Assembly (NCBI GenBank): GCA_036480335.1
Contig: JAZGGH010000106.1
Coordinates: 41,335 to 105,334 of the forward strand
Direction of reading: 5' to 3'
Source: JAZGER01 sp036480335
GTDB lineage: Bacteria > Pseudomonadota > Gammaproteobacteria > DSM-19610
DNA: 64,000 bases
Shown: piece by piece, positions 1 to 8,870 of the stretch
Numbering within the stretch: position 1 is the first letter of the stretch
How the letters are laid out: every line of letters starts with the position of its first letter
Notes under the pieces: generated by a model
What the model saw: the letters and a program-made list of their open reading frames with translations, nothing else
Told to the model about the DNA's origin: nothing
The model's database searches: none
Translations under genes and position numbers: made by a program

Positions 1-1
1 A

Positions 2-493
2 GGGTGTTCAACAGGTGAGGAACCATACTCCTTGGCAATGACGCTTCGTGAAGCGATGCCATCAATCGATTCCTGGGACGTGAAGATTCTTGCTACCGAT
101 CTGGATTCCAATGTCATCGAAACAGGGCGAGCGGGTGTTTACAGCCAGGAGCGAGTCGAAGGTATTAGCAATGACAGACTCAAACGCTGGTTTAAAAAAG
201 GTTCGGGAGAGAATGCTGGAAAAGTTAAGGTTCACCCTGATCTACAATCCATGATCAGTTTCAGACAACTAAATTTAATGAAGAACTGGCCTGTTAAAGG
301 ACCATTTGACTTAATTATGTGTAGAAATGTTGTTATCTATTTCGACAAACCTACACAAACAAAATTGTTTTCAAGGTTTGCAAATTACCTGTCAAACAGT
401 GGTCGCCTTTTTGTAGGGCATTCTGAATCATTGGCAAAAGTCAGTACGGATTTCGAATTGATCGGTAAAACTGTGTATAAAAAATCCAGCTAA
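2..493 (+). CDS. cheR: Chemotaxis protein methyltransferase CheR (3' part)
   Basis: The gene enters from the left edge, open in frame from base 2. CheR transfers methyl groups from S-adenosylmethionine to glutamates of chemoreceptors and so sets adaptation. The visible part begins at the SAM-binding motif GCSTGEEPYS, followed by LATDLDSNVIE, whose acidic residue normally contacts the cofactor, and FDLIMCRNVVIYFD, typical of the catalytic domain. The C-terminus ends in TVYKKSS, as expected for a full-length 3' end. The small N-terminal helical domain lies outside the window. cheD follows after 10 bases and cheB after that, so this is the adaptation block of a chemotaxis operon. Confidence 0.95.
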   Translation, partial: GCSTGEEPYSLAMTLREAMPSIDSWDVKILATDLDSNVIETGRAGVYSQERVEGISNDRLKRWFKKGSGENAGKVKVHPDLQSMISFRQLNLMKNWPVKGPFDLIMCRNVVIYFDKPTQTKLFSRFANYLSNSGRLFVGHSESLAKVSTDFELIGKTVYKKSS

Positions 494-503
494 GGAAGTC
501 ATT

Positions 504-1118
504 GTGTTAACGAGTTTGCGAACAGATAAACCAGTTGCTCCGGGTTTCGAGCATGTTCATCGTTACTGGGATAAAAAAACCGGGCAATACGGGGCGAAAA
601 TTAAGCCCGGTGAATATTTTGTATCCGAGGAAGGTGAGCCAATTACTACTGTGCTCGGATCCTGCGTTTCTGTTTGTGCAAGAGATACGGTGTTCAGAAT
701 TGGTGGGATGAATCACTTTCTGCTGCCTGAAGGAAGCAATCATTCTTCATGGTCTGATGCATCACGCTATGGAGCCTTTGCAATTGAGGCTCTACTGAAT
801 GAAGTATATAAGCGTGGCGGTCGTAAGAAAGCTATGGAAATCAAAGTTTTTGGTGGTAGCAACATTCTTGGTTCGAATGATGTGGGACAGAGCAATGTGG
901 ATTTTGTGATTGATTATATGCGAACTGAGGGTTTTCTGATCGCATCGAAGGACCTGGGTGGGAACCAGCCACGTAAGATTATTTATTATCCCGATACAGG
1001 TAAGGTCATGTTGAAAAAAGTGGCTGCCATTGAAATAACAGAAGTTGCAGCTATTGAGAAGCGACATCTTAAGAAGATAGGGTCACAGCCTGTGACAGGC
1101 GAAGTAGATTTGTTCTGA
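504..1118 (+). CDS. cheD: Chemoreceptor glutamine deamidase CheD
   Basis: 204 residues, starting with GTG ten bases after cheR. CheD deamidates glutamines in chemoreceptors and in many species also interacts with other chemotaxis proteins. The catalytic Cys is seen in TVLGSCVSVCARD and the His in IGGMNHFLLP; FGGSN and GNQPRKIIYYPDTGKV are further family signatures. The length is normal for proteobacterial CheD. The C-terminus ends in GEVDLF, almost the same as the last six residues (GEVELF) of the transducer encoded two genes downstream, which may be a common docking tail. It lies between cheR and cheB and is probably co-transcribed with both. Confidence 0.95.
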   Translation: MLTSLRTDKPVAPGFEHVHRYWDKKTGQYGAKIKPGEYFVSEEGEPITTVLGSCVSVCARDTVFRIGGMNHFLLPEGSNHSSWSDASRYGAFAIEALLNEVYKRGGRKKAMEIKVFGGSNILGSNDVGQSNVDFVIDYMRTEGFLIASKDLGGNQPRKIIYYPDTGKVMLKKVAAIEITEVAAIEKRHLKKIGSQPVTGEVDLF

Positions 1119-1146
1119 TTGATTATCGAAAGAAAATGGATGAACT

Positions 1147-2244
1147 ATGAATAAAAAAATAACAGTTTTGATTGTTGATGATTCGGCGCTGGTGAGAAAA
1201 ATGCTGACAAGAATGCTTGAATCAGACCCGCATATCAGCGTTATAGGTACTGCGATTGATCCATTGATGGCGCGAGATAAAATCAAGCAATTAAATCCAG
1301 ATGTGTTGACACTGGATGTAGAAATGCCACGAATGGATGGTGTGTCATTTTTAAAAAACCTGATGCGTTTGAGGCCTATGCCAGTGGTAATGGTATCGTC
1401 ACTCACTGTTAAGGGTGCGGACGTTACCCTGCAGGCACTGGAATATGGGGCGGTTGATTTTGTCTCTAAACCTGCTGCTGATCTTGCAGCATCCTTTGAT
1501 GGCTATGCTGAAGAGCTGATTACTAAAGTAAAAATTGCTGCATGCGCGAAAGTGTCTCGGCTGGTGGTTGACGATGCTGATGCGGGTATAAAGAAACAAT
1601 CAATCATTCCATCTGGTAATTTCAAAACAACAGATATGGTGATAGTGATTGGTTCTTCTACTGGCGGTACTGAAGCTGTTCGTGAAATACTTGAAGTATT
1701 GCCAGCTAATAGTCCGGGTATTGTTATTACCCAGCATATCCCGGAAGCCTTCAGCAAGCCTTTTGCTGATCGTTTAAATAAGAGCTGTGCTATGACAGTA
1801 TCTGAAGCAAAGGATGGTGATCTGATTATGTCGGGACATGCCTATATTGCCCCTGGAAGTCATCATTTGATGATTGTTAGGGACGGTGCTCAATACCGTT
1901 GTCGCCTGACCCAGTCTGATCCTGTTAATCGACATCGCCCCAGTGTTGATGTGTTGTTTCAATCAGCCGTCAAGAATGTAGGCAGAAATGCTATCGGGCT
2001 GATTCTGACAGGGATGGGTGCAGATGGAGCGCAGGGTATGCTTAACATGCGAGAAGCAGGTGCTTACACGATTGCACAGGATGAACAATCCAGCGTGGTC
2101 TGGGGAATGCCCGGTGCGGCGGTCAAACTGGATGCTGCGATCGATATTTTACCTCTAAATGAAGTGGCAAGCCGTGTGATTGCCGTTGCTGAGGGTAAGC
2201 ATAAGATAAAGCCGCGTGGGAATAAGCCGCTAAGTACTGCATGA
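1147..2244 (+). CDS. cheB: Chemotaxis response regulator / protein-glutamate methylesterase CheB
   Basis: 365 residues. CheB removes methyl groups from receptor glutamates (and deamidates glutamines) and is activated by phosphorylation from CheA. The N-terminal receiver domain (about 1-120) has the DD pair in IVDDSALVRK, the phospho-acceptor Asp in LTLDVEMPRMDG and the Lys in FVSKP. The C-terminal esterase domain (about 165-350) has the catalytic triad context: Ser in GSSTGGTEAV, His in ITQHIPEAF and Asp in GMGADGAQGM. The linker is average. It follows cheD by 28 bases; no cheA or cheW is in the window, so they should lie to the left. Confidence 0.96.
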   Translation: MNKKITVLIVDDSALVRKMLTRMLESDPHISVIGTAIDPLMARDKIKQLNPDVLTLDVEMPRMDGVSFLKNLMRLRPMPVVMVSSLTVKGADVTLQALEYGAVDFVSKPAADLAASFDGYAEELITKVKIAACAKVSRLVVDDADAGIKKQSIIPSGNFKTTDMVIVIGSSTGGTEAVREILEVLPANSPGIVITQHIPEAFSKPFADRLNKSCAMTVSEAKDGDLIMSGHAYIAPGSHHLMIVRDGAQYRCRLTQSDPVNRHRPSVDVLFQSAVKNVGRNAIGLILTGMGADGAQGMLNMREAGAYTIAQDEQSSVVWGMPGAAVKLDAAIDILPLNEVASRVIAVAEGKHKIKPRGNKPLSTA

Positions 2245-2284
2245 AATATTTTATCTGTGGGTGCTCTGATCTACAGACATATTT

Positions 2285-3562
2285 GTGACTGGAAATGACG
2301 TAATTGGAAAATATGAAATGACAATAGAAATGGATAGTGCTAACGAGGTGGAAGGAGAAAGTTGGTCGCAGCGATATGCGACTTTCCTTGTTTTATTGCC
2401 TGCCGTTGTTATAACACTGATTACTGGATTGTTTGGCGCGCTTCAACCAACAATCGGGTTTTTTATTGTTACGATTGCCTGGGGTTTTACTGGACTATTC
2501 CTTGCGCTTAAATTGTCGTCTATTTCTACCTTATTGCACAAAGTTGAAGAGGTAGAGAGAAAAAATCAGGATGATCATTCGGTCATTAATGAAATCACTG
2601 ATCAAATTCTGGATTTATTAGGCGCGGAGTTAGAAAGTATGCAAGCAGAGATTAATCGGTCTAAGGTTCTTGTTTCCGATGCTGTTGCAACACTTTCAAA
2701 GAATTTTCACAGCCTGAATGAACAGGCGCAGGCTGAAGAAAACCTCGTTCATAATATAATTAAGAGCAGTGCAGGTGATGATGATTCAGAGAACGCAAGT
2801 AGTGGTGTCAGGGTATTAGTAGAGCAGGCAGATAGTCTCATGCAGGGATTTATCGATACCATGGTGGAAATTAGTGGTCAAAGTGTTGCCACTGTTTATG
2901 ATATTGATGACATGGTTGATCAGATGGACGGGGTTTTCAAGCTGCTTGGTGATGTACAGGATATTGCCGACCAGACCAATTTACTGGCATTGAATGCGGC
3001 CATTGAAGCAGCCAGGGCCGGTGAAGCAGGTCGTGGTTTTGCTGTAGTCGCCAGTGAAGTCAGGGCTTTGTCAGTAAGGTCTGCAGGGCTCAATGAAGAA
3101 ATCAGAGAAAGTGTCAATCGAAGCCAGCAGGCAATTGCCACTGTCAGGGATACCGTAGGTCAAATGGCGTCAAGGGATATGAATGATTCATTGACGGCGA
3201 AAACTCAGGTTGAACAGTCATTTCAGGATATGGGCAAGTTTAACGACTTTATGTCCGAGCAAATTCAGGCATTGTCGAAGCACAGTGATCAGATTGCAAA
3301 AGATGTCGGCGAAGCTGTCAGATCATTGCAGTTTGAAGATATTGTCACCCAGTCGTTAGGTGTTGTGGGTCGGCATATTGAACGACTTACGGAATTAAGC
3401 CAGTTTATCGAGTCAGCACAACGGGGCCAGGATGTAATCGGTATGAATGTGATGAAAGATACTCGGGAAAAACTTCAGGAGTTAAATAATGGCTGGCAGA
3501 GTGAGCATTACAAGATAGTAGGTCAGCAGTCGATGGATGAAGGTGAAGTAGAGTTATTTTAG
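2285..3562 (+). CDS. Methyl-accepting chemotaxis-type transducer, short, no periplasmic domain
   Basis: 425 residues from a GTG; an ATG at 2318 preceded by GGAAAA is an equally good start. Two hydrophobic segments (about residues 32-50 and 55-75) are separated by only a few residues, so there is no periplasmic sensor domain. The rest is a cytoplasmic coiled coil with the conserved signalling tip, seen as DQTNLLALNAAIEAARAGE followed by GRGFAVVASEVRALS. It therefore probably senses an internal or membrane signal, or acts as a relay. The protein ends in GEVELF, nearly identical to the CheD tail. It lies 40 bases after cheB and directly before a STAS gene, which suggests it works with the partner-switching proteins downstream. 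Confidence 0.88.
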   Translation: MTGNDVIGKYEMTIEMDSANEVEGESWSQRYATFLVLLPAVVITLITGLFGALQPTIGFFIVTIAWGFTGLFLALKLSSISTLLHKVEEVERKNQDDHSVINEITDQILDLLGAELESMQAEINRSKVLVSDAVATLSKNFHSLNEQAQAEENLVHNIIKSSAGDDDSENASSGVRVLVEQADSLMQGFIDTMVEISGQSVATVYDIDDMVDQMDGVFKLLGDVQDIADQTNLLALNAAIEAARAGEAGRGFAVVASEVRALSVRSAGLNEEIRESVNRSQQAIATVRDTVGQMASRDMNDSLTAKTQVEQSFQDMGKFNDFMSEQIQALSKHSDQIAKDVGEAVRSLQFEDIVTQSLGVVGRHIERLTELSQFIESAQRGQDVIGMNVMKDTREKLQELNNGWQSEHYKIVGQQSMDEGEVELF

Positions 3563-3583
3563 TGATTTTTAAGGAGATATAGC

Positions 3584-3895
3584 ATGGCATCAACAATTTC
3601 AACCCGAGTATCCAGCGATCAGAAAAGAGTCACTATTTTTGTGAATGGGCGCTTTGATTTTTCATCGCAGCGCGAATTTCGCGATGCTTATTCGAGTAAT
3701 GGTGAAGGTCATTCAAGTTACCATGTTAATCTCTCCGGCGCCGATTACATGGATAGTTCTGCAATGGGTATGTTGTTGATGTTACAGAAACATGTGAATG
3801 GTGATCGTTCACGAGTGGTGATTGAGCAGGCATCCAGCGAGATAGAAAAGATTCTCAAGATTGCTAATTTCGATAAGATTTTTCAGTTCTCCTGA
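3584..3895 (+). CDS. STAS-domain protein (anti-anti-sigma factor type)
   Basis: 103 residues, a single STAS domain with a strong ribosome site (AAGGAG, 7 bases before ATG). STAS proteins of this size act in partner switching: they bind or release an ATPase-type kinase or a target depending on phosphorylation of a serine. The expected serine lies in ADYMDSSAMGMLLML, matching the family pattern D-S-S-x-x-G. The next gene encodes a receiver fused to a GHKL ATPase domain of the kind that phosphorylates STAS proteins. The arrangement resembles the HsbR/HsbA system known from Pseudomonas, which sits near motility genes, but the output here cannot be read from sequence. Confidence 0.88.
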   Translation: MASTISTRVSSDQKRVTIFVNGRFDFSSQREFRDAYSSNGEGHSSYHVNLSGADYMDSSAMGMLLMLQKHVNGDRSRVVIEQASSEIEKILKIANFDKIFQFS

Positions 3896-3911
3896 GTGGA
3901 GCAATTTGTAA

Positions 3912-4823
3912 ATGAATCAACATAGAATGAAAATACTGATTGTTGATGATGAAGTATTGAATCGGGTTATTCTTGAAGAATACCTTGAAGATGCTAATTT
4001 TGACATTGAAATGGCTGAAGACGGTGAGTCTGCTCTGGCAATGTTGCAAGCAGATGAAACGGCCTATGATATCGTTCTGCTTGACCGGATGATGCCAGGT
4101 TTGTCCGGCATGGATGTGTTGCAGCGAATAAAGGAGCATCCAGTGCTCAAATCAATTCCGGTTATTTTGCAGACTGCGCGTGCGGCTAAAGAGGATATTG
4201 TTGAAGGGCTGGCTGCGGGTGCACATTACTATCTGACAAAACCGTTTGAACAGGAAGAATTACTCTCAGTGATTCGAACTGCTGTTGAAGACCGGCAGCG
4301 TTTCAGGGATATGAATGATCATGTTAAACGCAGTGCTCAAACTATGGGTCTGATGCAGGTCAGCAAGTTCCGCTTTAAAACCCTTGATGAAGGGCGCAGT
4401 CTTGCCTCCGTTCTGGCGAATGCCTGCCCTGATCCAGAACGAGTTGCTATGGGTTTGTCAGAACTGATTATCAATGCCGTAGAGCATGGAAATTTAGGCA
4501 TTACTTACGATGAAAAGTCCACGCTGAATGATTCAGGTATCTGGCATGATGAAGTTGTAAATCGTCTTGCGTTACCTGAAAATCAGGAGAAGTTTGTTCA
4601 GGTTTTCTATGAAAAAGAAGCTTCAAAAATTAGGATTACGATCACGGATGAAGGTGAAGGCTTTGACTGGGAGCCATTTATGGAGATGCAGGCTGAGCGG
4701 GCATTTGATAACCACGGCCGAGGCATAGCGTTGTCAAATATGTCCAGTTTTGATGATATCGAATATCGTGGAAGTGGCAATGAAGTGGTAGCAAGTATCA
4801 TGCTGGAAGCAGAAGAGAGTTAA
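3912..4823 (+). CDS. Response regulator with C-terminal RsbW-like ATPase domain
   Basis: 303 residues. The N-terminal receiver (about 7-125) has the acidic pair in ILIVDDEVLN, the phospho-acceptor Asp in IVLLDRMMPGLSG and the Lys in YYLTKPFEQEE. A connecting segment leads to a GHKL ATPase domain (about 165-300): N box ELIINAVEHGNLG, G1 box DEGEGFDW, G2 box NHGRGIALSN. This domain type is a serine kinase acting on STAS proteins such as the one encoded just upstream. In contrast to HsbR-like proteins there is no PP2C phosphatase domain between the two parts, so dephosphorylation would need another protein. It is tightly linked to the histidine kinase gene that follows after 6 bases, its likely activator. 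Confidence 0.88.
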   Translation: MNQHRMKILIVDDEVLNRVILEEYLEDANFDIEMAEDGESALAMLQADETAYDIVLLDRMMPGLSGMDVLQRIKEHPVLKSIPVILQTARAAKEDIVEGLAAGAHYYLTKPFEQEELLSVIRTAVEDRQRFRDMNDHVKRSAQTMGLMQVSKFRFKTLDEGRSLASVLANACPDPERVAMGLSELIINAVEHGNLGITYDEKSTLNDSGIWHDEVVNRLALPENQEKFVQVFYEKEASKIRITITDEGEGFDWEPFMEMQAERAFDNHGRGIALSNMSSFDDIEYRGSGNEVVASIMLEAEES

Positions 4824-4829
4824 CTGTCG

Positions 4830-6212
4830 ATGCCGGCTGGAAATAATAAAAACGAAGAATTGCAGCTGGAAATCAACATGCTGCGAGCTTCTCTGGCAGA
4901 GATGGCTCAGTCAGGCGCTGAGATGGTCAAGTCTCAGTCACAGATGCAAGCAATGATTCATAATGTGGCAGATGCTGTTATACAGTTTAATTCTGATGGA
5001 ACGGTAGCGACATTTAACCTGGCAGCCGAGAGAATATTCGGTCATGCGGAAATAGAAGTATTGTATCAGGTGCCGTTTGAGCTTTTTCCCGGTGCTGCAG
5101 AATTTGACAATAATGTAGCCAGCTACCTGGATCACTACTATTCATCAACGCAAGATCAGTATCAGTGCCCGCTTTCTGCCTTGAATGTCAAAGGTGAAGA
5201 GATTCAGTTGTTGATTTCCATTGCGAAGACAAGTTCCACCGATACACTGTTGTTCGATGATATGGCGGACGATGGCTTTTCGGATGAAGAGAATGCTTCC
5301 TACGATTCTTTCATGTGTGTATTTCACGATGTTACCTTGCGTAAAAAAATGGAAGCGGATCTGATGCGACACCAGGAAGGTTTGCAGGCATTGGTTGATG
5401 AAAGAACAGCCGAATTGCAGGTCGCGCTAGAAGCGGCGGAGTCAGCCAATAATCTGAAATCCGAGTTTCTGGCAAATACTTCGCATGAGCTGAGAAGCCC
5501 GATGCATGCCATTCTCAGTTTTTCCAAACTGGGCGTGAAGAAGGCAGAAGCCGCAAAGCCAGAGAAATTGCTGGAATATTTTACCCATATCCAGAGCAGT
5601 GGCACGCGTTTACTGACAATGATCAATGATTTGCTAGATCTGGCCAAACTCGAAGCTGGCAGTATGCAATATGATTTTCAGAAAAATAACATGGCTGCGC
5701 TGATTGAAGGTTTACTTGCCGAAAACTCGGCATTGTTTTCAGAACGCAGTTTGCAGGTTGGAAGTGAAATAGACGGTGATGTAACTGCCATGTTTGATTC
5801 GGAGCGGATGGGCCAGGTTGTACGAAATCTGCTGTCAAATGCCAGCAAGTTTACGCCAGAAGGGCAGGCGATCAAGGTGCAGGTCAGGACAGTTGGTTTT
5901 AAACTGCCTGGAGTATCTGAATTGGTTCCTGCAATTTCTGTGTCAGTCGCTGACGAAGGCATTGGCATACCTGAAGATGAGTTATCAGCGGTCTTCGATA
6001 AATTTATCCAGAGTTCAAAAACCAAGAATGGATCGGGTGGTACAGGTCTGGGTCTTGCGATATGCAAGGAAATTGTCGAAGGACATCAAGGCTCTATCTG
6101 GGCGGAAAACTGTCCTGATAGCGGTGGTGCTATATTTACTTTTATTATTCCGCAGGCTCTCCCAATTCAGTCTGAATTATCGCAACTCTCATCAGAAATT
6201 CTTGCCTGTTAA
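4830..6212 (+). CDS. PAS-domain sensor histidine kinase
   Basis: 460 residues, no membrane segment, so cytosolic. A short N-terminal coiled coil (about 5-45) leads into a PAS domain (about 45-175; AVIQFNSDGTVATFNLAAERIFGHAE is split here as AVIQFNSDGTVATFN and AAERIFGHAE). A second helical linker carries the phosphoacceptor helix with His in ANTSHELRSPMHAILSF, and the ATPase domain has N box NLLSNASKFTPEG, G1 DEGIGIPED and G2 GTGLGLAICKEIVEGH. Orthodox HisKA/HATPase kinase, probable donor to the receiver-ATPase protein encoded immediately upstream. It is the last gene of the rightward operon; purK ends 22 bases away on the opposite strand. Confidence 0.92.
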   Translation: MPAGNNKNEELQLEINMLRASLAEMAQSGAEMVKSQSQMQAMIHNVADAVIQFNSDGTVATFNLAAERIFGHAEIEVLYQVPFELFPGAAEFDNNVASYLDHYYSSTQDQYQCPLSALNVKGEEIQLLISIAKTSSTDTLLFDDMADDGFSDEENASYDSFMCVFHDVTLRKKMEADLMRHQEGLQALVDERTAELQVALEAAESANNLKSEFLANTSHELRSPMHAILSFSKLGVKKAEAAKPEKLLEYFTHIQSSGTRLLTMINDLLDLAKLEAGSMQYDFQKNNMAALIEGLLAENSALFSERSLQVGSEIDGDVTAMFDSERMGQVVRNLLSNASKFTPEGQAIKVQVRTVGFKLPGVSELVPAISVSVADEGIGIPEDELSAVFDKFIQSSKTKNGSGGTGLGLAICKEIVEGHQGSIWAENCPDSGGAIFTFIIPQALPIQSELSQLSSEILAC

Positions 6213-6234
6213 TTGTTGGCCGATGTCCTGCCAG

Positions 6235-7365
6235 TTAAAACCCCAGCTGTTGTCTAATCTGTTCTGATGTTTCCATCGCTCCTGAAAGACTGTCAGAAAG
6301 AATATTGATATGTCCCATTTTGCGCCCGCTGAGTGGTTTGTCTTTGCCGTATAAATGCAGTTTTGCTGCCATGTGCCGGTACACTGTGTTCCAGTCTGGC
6401 ACCATTTCATTTCGCCAGATATCACCCAGTATGTTTAACATGACCACGGGCTTTAGCAAGTCAGCCGCACCGGGTTGTAGCCCACAGAGTGTGCGTACCT
6501 GCTGTTCGAACTGATCGGTGATGCAGGCATCGAGTGTATAGTGACCGCTATTATGTGGTCTCGGCGCCATTTCATTGATCAGTAACTGGTTGCCCTGAGA
6601 GAGGAAAAATTCAACCGCAAGCACGCCCACATAATCCAGCGTTGTTGCCAGAGAGATGGCCATGGTGATAGCTTGTTGCTCGATCTCGGGGTTAATATTC
6701 GCTGGCACAATGGTGGTATCAAGTATGCCGTTGACGTGAATGTTTTCACCTACTGGAAAACACTGGGTCACACCTTCAGGGTTGCGCGCCAGAACCACTG
6801 AAATTTCCTGTTTGATGTCGACAATTTGTTCCAGGATGCAGTCAGCATTCTGCTGGTTTTCAAAGTGCTTGAGGGCATCGTCAGTGGACGAGATAAGTGC
6901 CTGGCCTTTTCCATCATAGCCCATTTGTGCTGTTTTCATCAGCGCAGGTAGCGCCATTTTTTCACAGGCCGCAATGCAGTCATCCACTGATGTAATTATG
7001 AGAAAGGGTGTTGTCAGAAGCCCGGCTTGCTGTATGAAAGTTTTTTCCAGAATGCGGTCACGTGTGATGCCTAGCGCAGATGCTGAGGGTCTGACAGGAA
7101 TGAATTGTTGCAGGTATTCGAGTGAGCTGGCCGGGACATTTTCAAATTCAGTGGTAACAGCCGCACAATGCGCAGCTATTTCTGCCAGCGCATCTTTATC
7201 AGTATAGGTTGCCTGCAAGTGGCGCTCGGCGATGCTGCCGGCGGGGCTATGCGCGGCGGGGTCAAGTACCCAGACCTTATAACCCATGCTATGTGCAGCC
7301 AGGGTAAACATACGTCCAAGTTGTCCGCCGCCCAGGACGGCAAGTATTGCTCCGGGGTAGATCAC
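6235..7365 (-). CDS. purK: N5-carboxyaminoimidazole ribonucleotide synthase PurK
   Basis: PurK uses ATP and bicarbonate to convert aminoimidazole ribonucleotide to N5-CAIR, the substrate of PurE. ATP-grasp protein: N-terminal ILAVLGGGQLGRM, then PALMKTAQMGYDGKGQ, and C-terminal LINEMAPRPHNSGHYT, all diagnostic. I place the start at the GTG at 7365, which overlaps the purE stop codon (GTGA), giving 376 residues, the usual size; a longer frame from ATG 7422 would add 19 residues inside purE that do not resemble the family. Coupled translation with purE is therefore likely. It converges on the histidine kinase gene with 22 bases between the stops. Confidence 0.95.
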   Translation of the reverse strand: MIYPGAILAVLGGGQLGRMFTLAAHSMGYKVWVLDPAAHSPAGSIAERHLQATYTDKDALAEIAAHCAAVTTEFENVPASSLEYLQQFIPVRPSASALGITRDRILEKTFIQQAGLLTTPFLIITSVDDCIAACEKMALPALMKTAQMGYDGKGQALISSTDDALKHFENQQNADCILEQIVDIKQEISVVLARNPEGVTQCFPVGENIHVNGILDTTIVPANINPEIEQQAITMAISLATTLDYVGVLAVEFFLSQGNQLLINEMAPRPHNSGHYTLDACITDQFEQQVRTLCGLQPGAADLLKPVVMLNILGDIWRNEMVPDWNTVYRHMAAKLHLYGKDKPLSGRKMGHINILSDSLSGAMETSEQIRQQLGF

Positions 7366-7865
7366 GTCGTTTGGGGTGGCAGTTCGCTGTCGAGAACGGC
7401 TTTTTCCTGGGTCATACGCCACTCTGTCAGTCTGTTAGCCAGAGAGTTGTCTGTTACCGCCAGTTGGCTGATAGCGTACAGGGCTGCATTGGCTGCACCG
7501 GCCGTTCCAATGGCAAAGGTTGCCACGGGCACCCCTTTGGGCATCTGCACGATGGATAACAGAGAGTCCATTCCCTTCAGGTGTTTTGAAGGGACAGGCA
7601 CGCCGAGTACCGGCAGAGTGGTCTTCGCGGCTAGCATGCCTGGCAGATGGGCTGCGCCGCCTGCGCCAGCGATAATGCATCCCAGACCCCGTTTTTTTGC
7701 GGTTGAGGCATAGTCGAACAGTAAATCGGGTGTGCGGTGGGCGGATACCACGCGCGTTTCGTATGCGACGCCAAATTGCTCAAGGATTTCTACCGCTGCC
7801 TGCATGATTGACCAGTCACTGGTGCTGCCCATGACAAGCCCGATTATCTTAGTTGTCGAAGCCAT
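7362..7865 (-). CDS. purE: N5-carboxyaminoimidazole ribonucleotide mutase PurE
   Basis: 167 residues from the ATG at 7865; an upstream in-frame ATG at 7910 would add 15 residues that lack family similarity. PurE (class I) shifts the carboxyl group of N5-CAIR to give CAIR in purine synthesis. Signature motifs: IGLVMGSTSDWSIM at the N-terminus (substrate phosphate site), SAHRTPDLLFDYA, GAGGAAHLPGM and VPVPSKHLKGMDSLLSI with LPVLGVPVPS. First gene of a two-gene leftward purE-purK unit, divergent from purC, so the 117 bases between 7866 and 7982 must carry both promoters. No PurR-like operator was recognised. Confidence 0.96.
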   Translation of the reverse strand: MASTTKIIGLVMGSTSDWSIMQAAVEILEQFGVAYETRVVSAHRTPDLLFDYASTAKKRGLGCIIAGAGGAAHLPGMLAAKTTLPVLGVPVPSKHLKGMDSLLSIVQMPKGVPVATFAIGTAGAANAALYAISQLAVTDNSLANRLTEWRMTQEKAVLDSELPPQTT

Positions 7866-7982
7866 TGGAGAAGGGTTCCGTATTAAACCGGTATTGTACC
7901 ATTCCGGCAATTTGTCGCCACTATTAGCCAGCTATCCGTTGCTCAAACCGGTACAATAATCTGATTGAAACGAGGATTTTTG

Positions 7983-8870
7983 ATGTTGCCTGTTTTGTAT
8001 GAGTCTGAAATTCGCAGTTTACCCCTGGTGGCTCGCGGCAAAGTACGGGATATTTATGCAGTCGGTGATGATCATTTGTTGATTGTCACCACTGATCGAT
8101 TGTCTGCATTTGATGTGGTGTTGCCTGATCCGATCCCTGGTAAGGGTGCTGTATTGACTGCAGTGTCGAATTTCTGGTTCCAGAGAATGGCGGATTTGTT
8201 GCCAAACCATCTGAGTGACCTGAGGCTGGAGGCTGTGCTTGACGATGCAGCTGAACGTGAGCAGGTTGACGGCAGGGCTATCATTGTCAAAAAGCTCAGG
8301 GCATTACCTGTCGAAGCCATCGTGCGGGGATATTTGATCGGTTCTGGCTGGAACGATTACCAGTCGCAGGGCAGCGTCTGTGGTATTGACCTGCCTGCAG
8401 GTCTGAATCTCGCAGACAAATTACCAGAAACACTTTATACGCCTTCAACCAAAGCGGATGCTGGCGACCATGACGCTAATATCTCTTATGTCGAAACTGA
8501 ACGTCTGCTCGGTACTGATCTGGCCAGCCAGATTCGGGATGCGAGCCTGGCCATTTACCGGGCTGCAGCTCACTATGCCAGACAGAAAGGTATTATCATT
8601 GCTGATACCAAATTTGAGTTTGGGCTGGATAAAGCCGGACGATTGACCTTGATCGATGAAGTCCTGACTCCTGATTCATCGCGTTTCTGGCCTGAAGATG
8701 AATACCGTCCAGGGATAAGCCCGCCGAGCTTTGACAAACAGTTTGTCAGAGATTATCTGGAATCTCTGGATTGGGACAAGCAAGCACCTGGCCCGTCATT
8801 GCCAGCAGGCATTATTCATAAAACCGCAGAAAAGTATCAACAGGCATTACGCCTCTTAACAGGCTATTGA
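7983..8870 (+). CDS. purC: Phosphoribosylaminoimidazole-succinocarboxamide synthase PurC
   Basis: 295 residues from ATG 7983, which has GAGG seven bases upstream; a TTG at 7965 in frame is less likely. PurC joins CAIR and aspartate with ATP to make SAICAR. It is of the longer, yeast-like type found in many proteobacteria: LVARGKVRDIYAV, TTDRLSAFDVVL, VEAIVRGYLIGSGW, GLNLADKLPE and FEFGLDKAGRLTLIDEVLTP are all typical. The last codons (LLTGY and stop) lie within the left arm of a palindromic repeat that begins at 8856, so the repeat supplies the C-terminus and the stop codon. Confidence 0.96.
   Translation: MLPVLYESEIRSLPLVARGKVRDIYAVGDDHLLIVTTDRLSAFDVVLPDPIPGKGAVLTAVSNFWFQRMADLLPNHLSDLRLEAVLDDAAEREQVDGRAIIVKKLRALPVEAIVRGYLIGSGWNDYQSQGSVCGIDLPAGLNLADKLPETLYTPSTKADAGDHDANISYVETERLLGTDLASQIRDASLAIYRAAAHYARQKGIIIADTKFEFGLDKAGRLTLIDEVLTPDSSRFWPEDEYRPGISPPSFDKQFVRDYLESLDWDKQAPGPSLPAGIIHKTAEKYQQALRLLTGY

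Noticed and set aside
5678..6067. 129-codon frame on the minus strand within the histidine kinase gene
   Set aside because: Shadow of a strongly supported kinase frame; the predicted protein has no recognisable features.
7366..7422. ATG start of PurK inside purE
   Set aside because: The GTG overlapping the purE stop gives the family length and N-terminus; the upstream residues do not match PurK.
7168..7713. 181-codon plus-strand frame opposite purK/purE
   Set aside because: Antisense to two certain purine genes; no family similarity.
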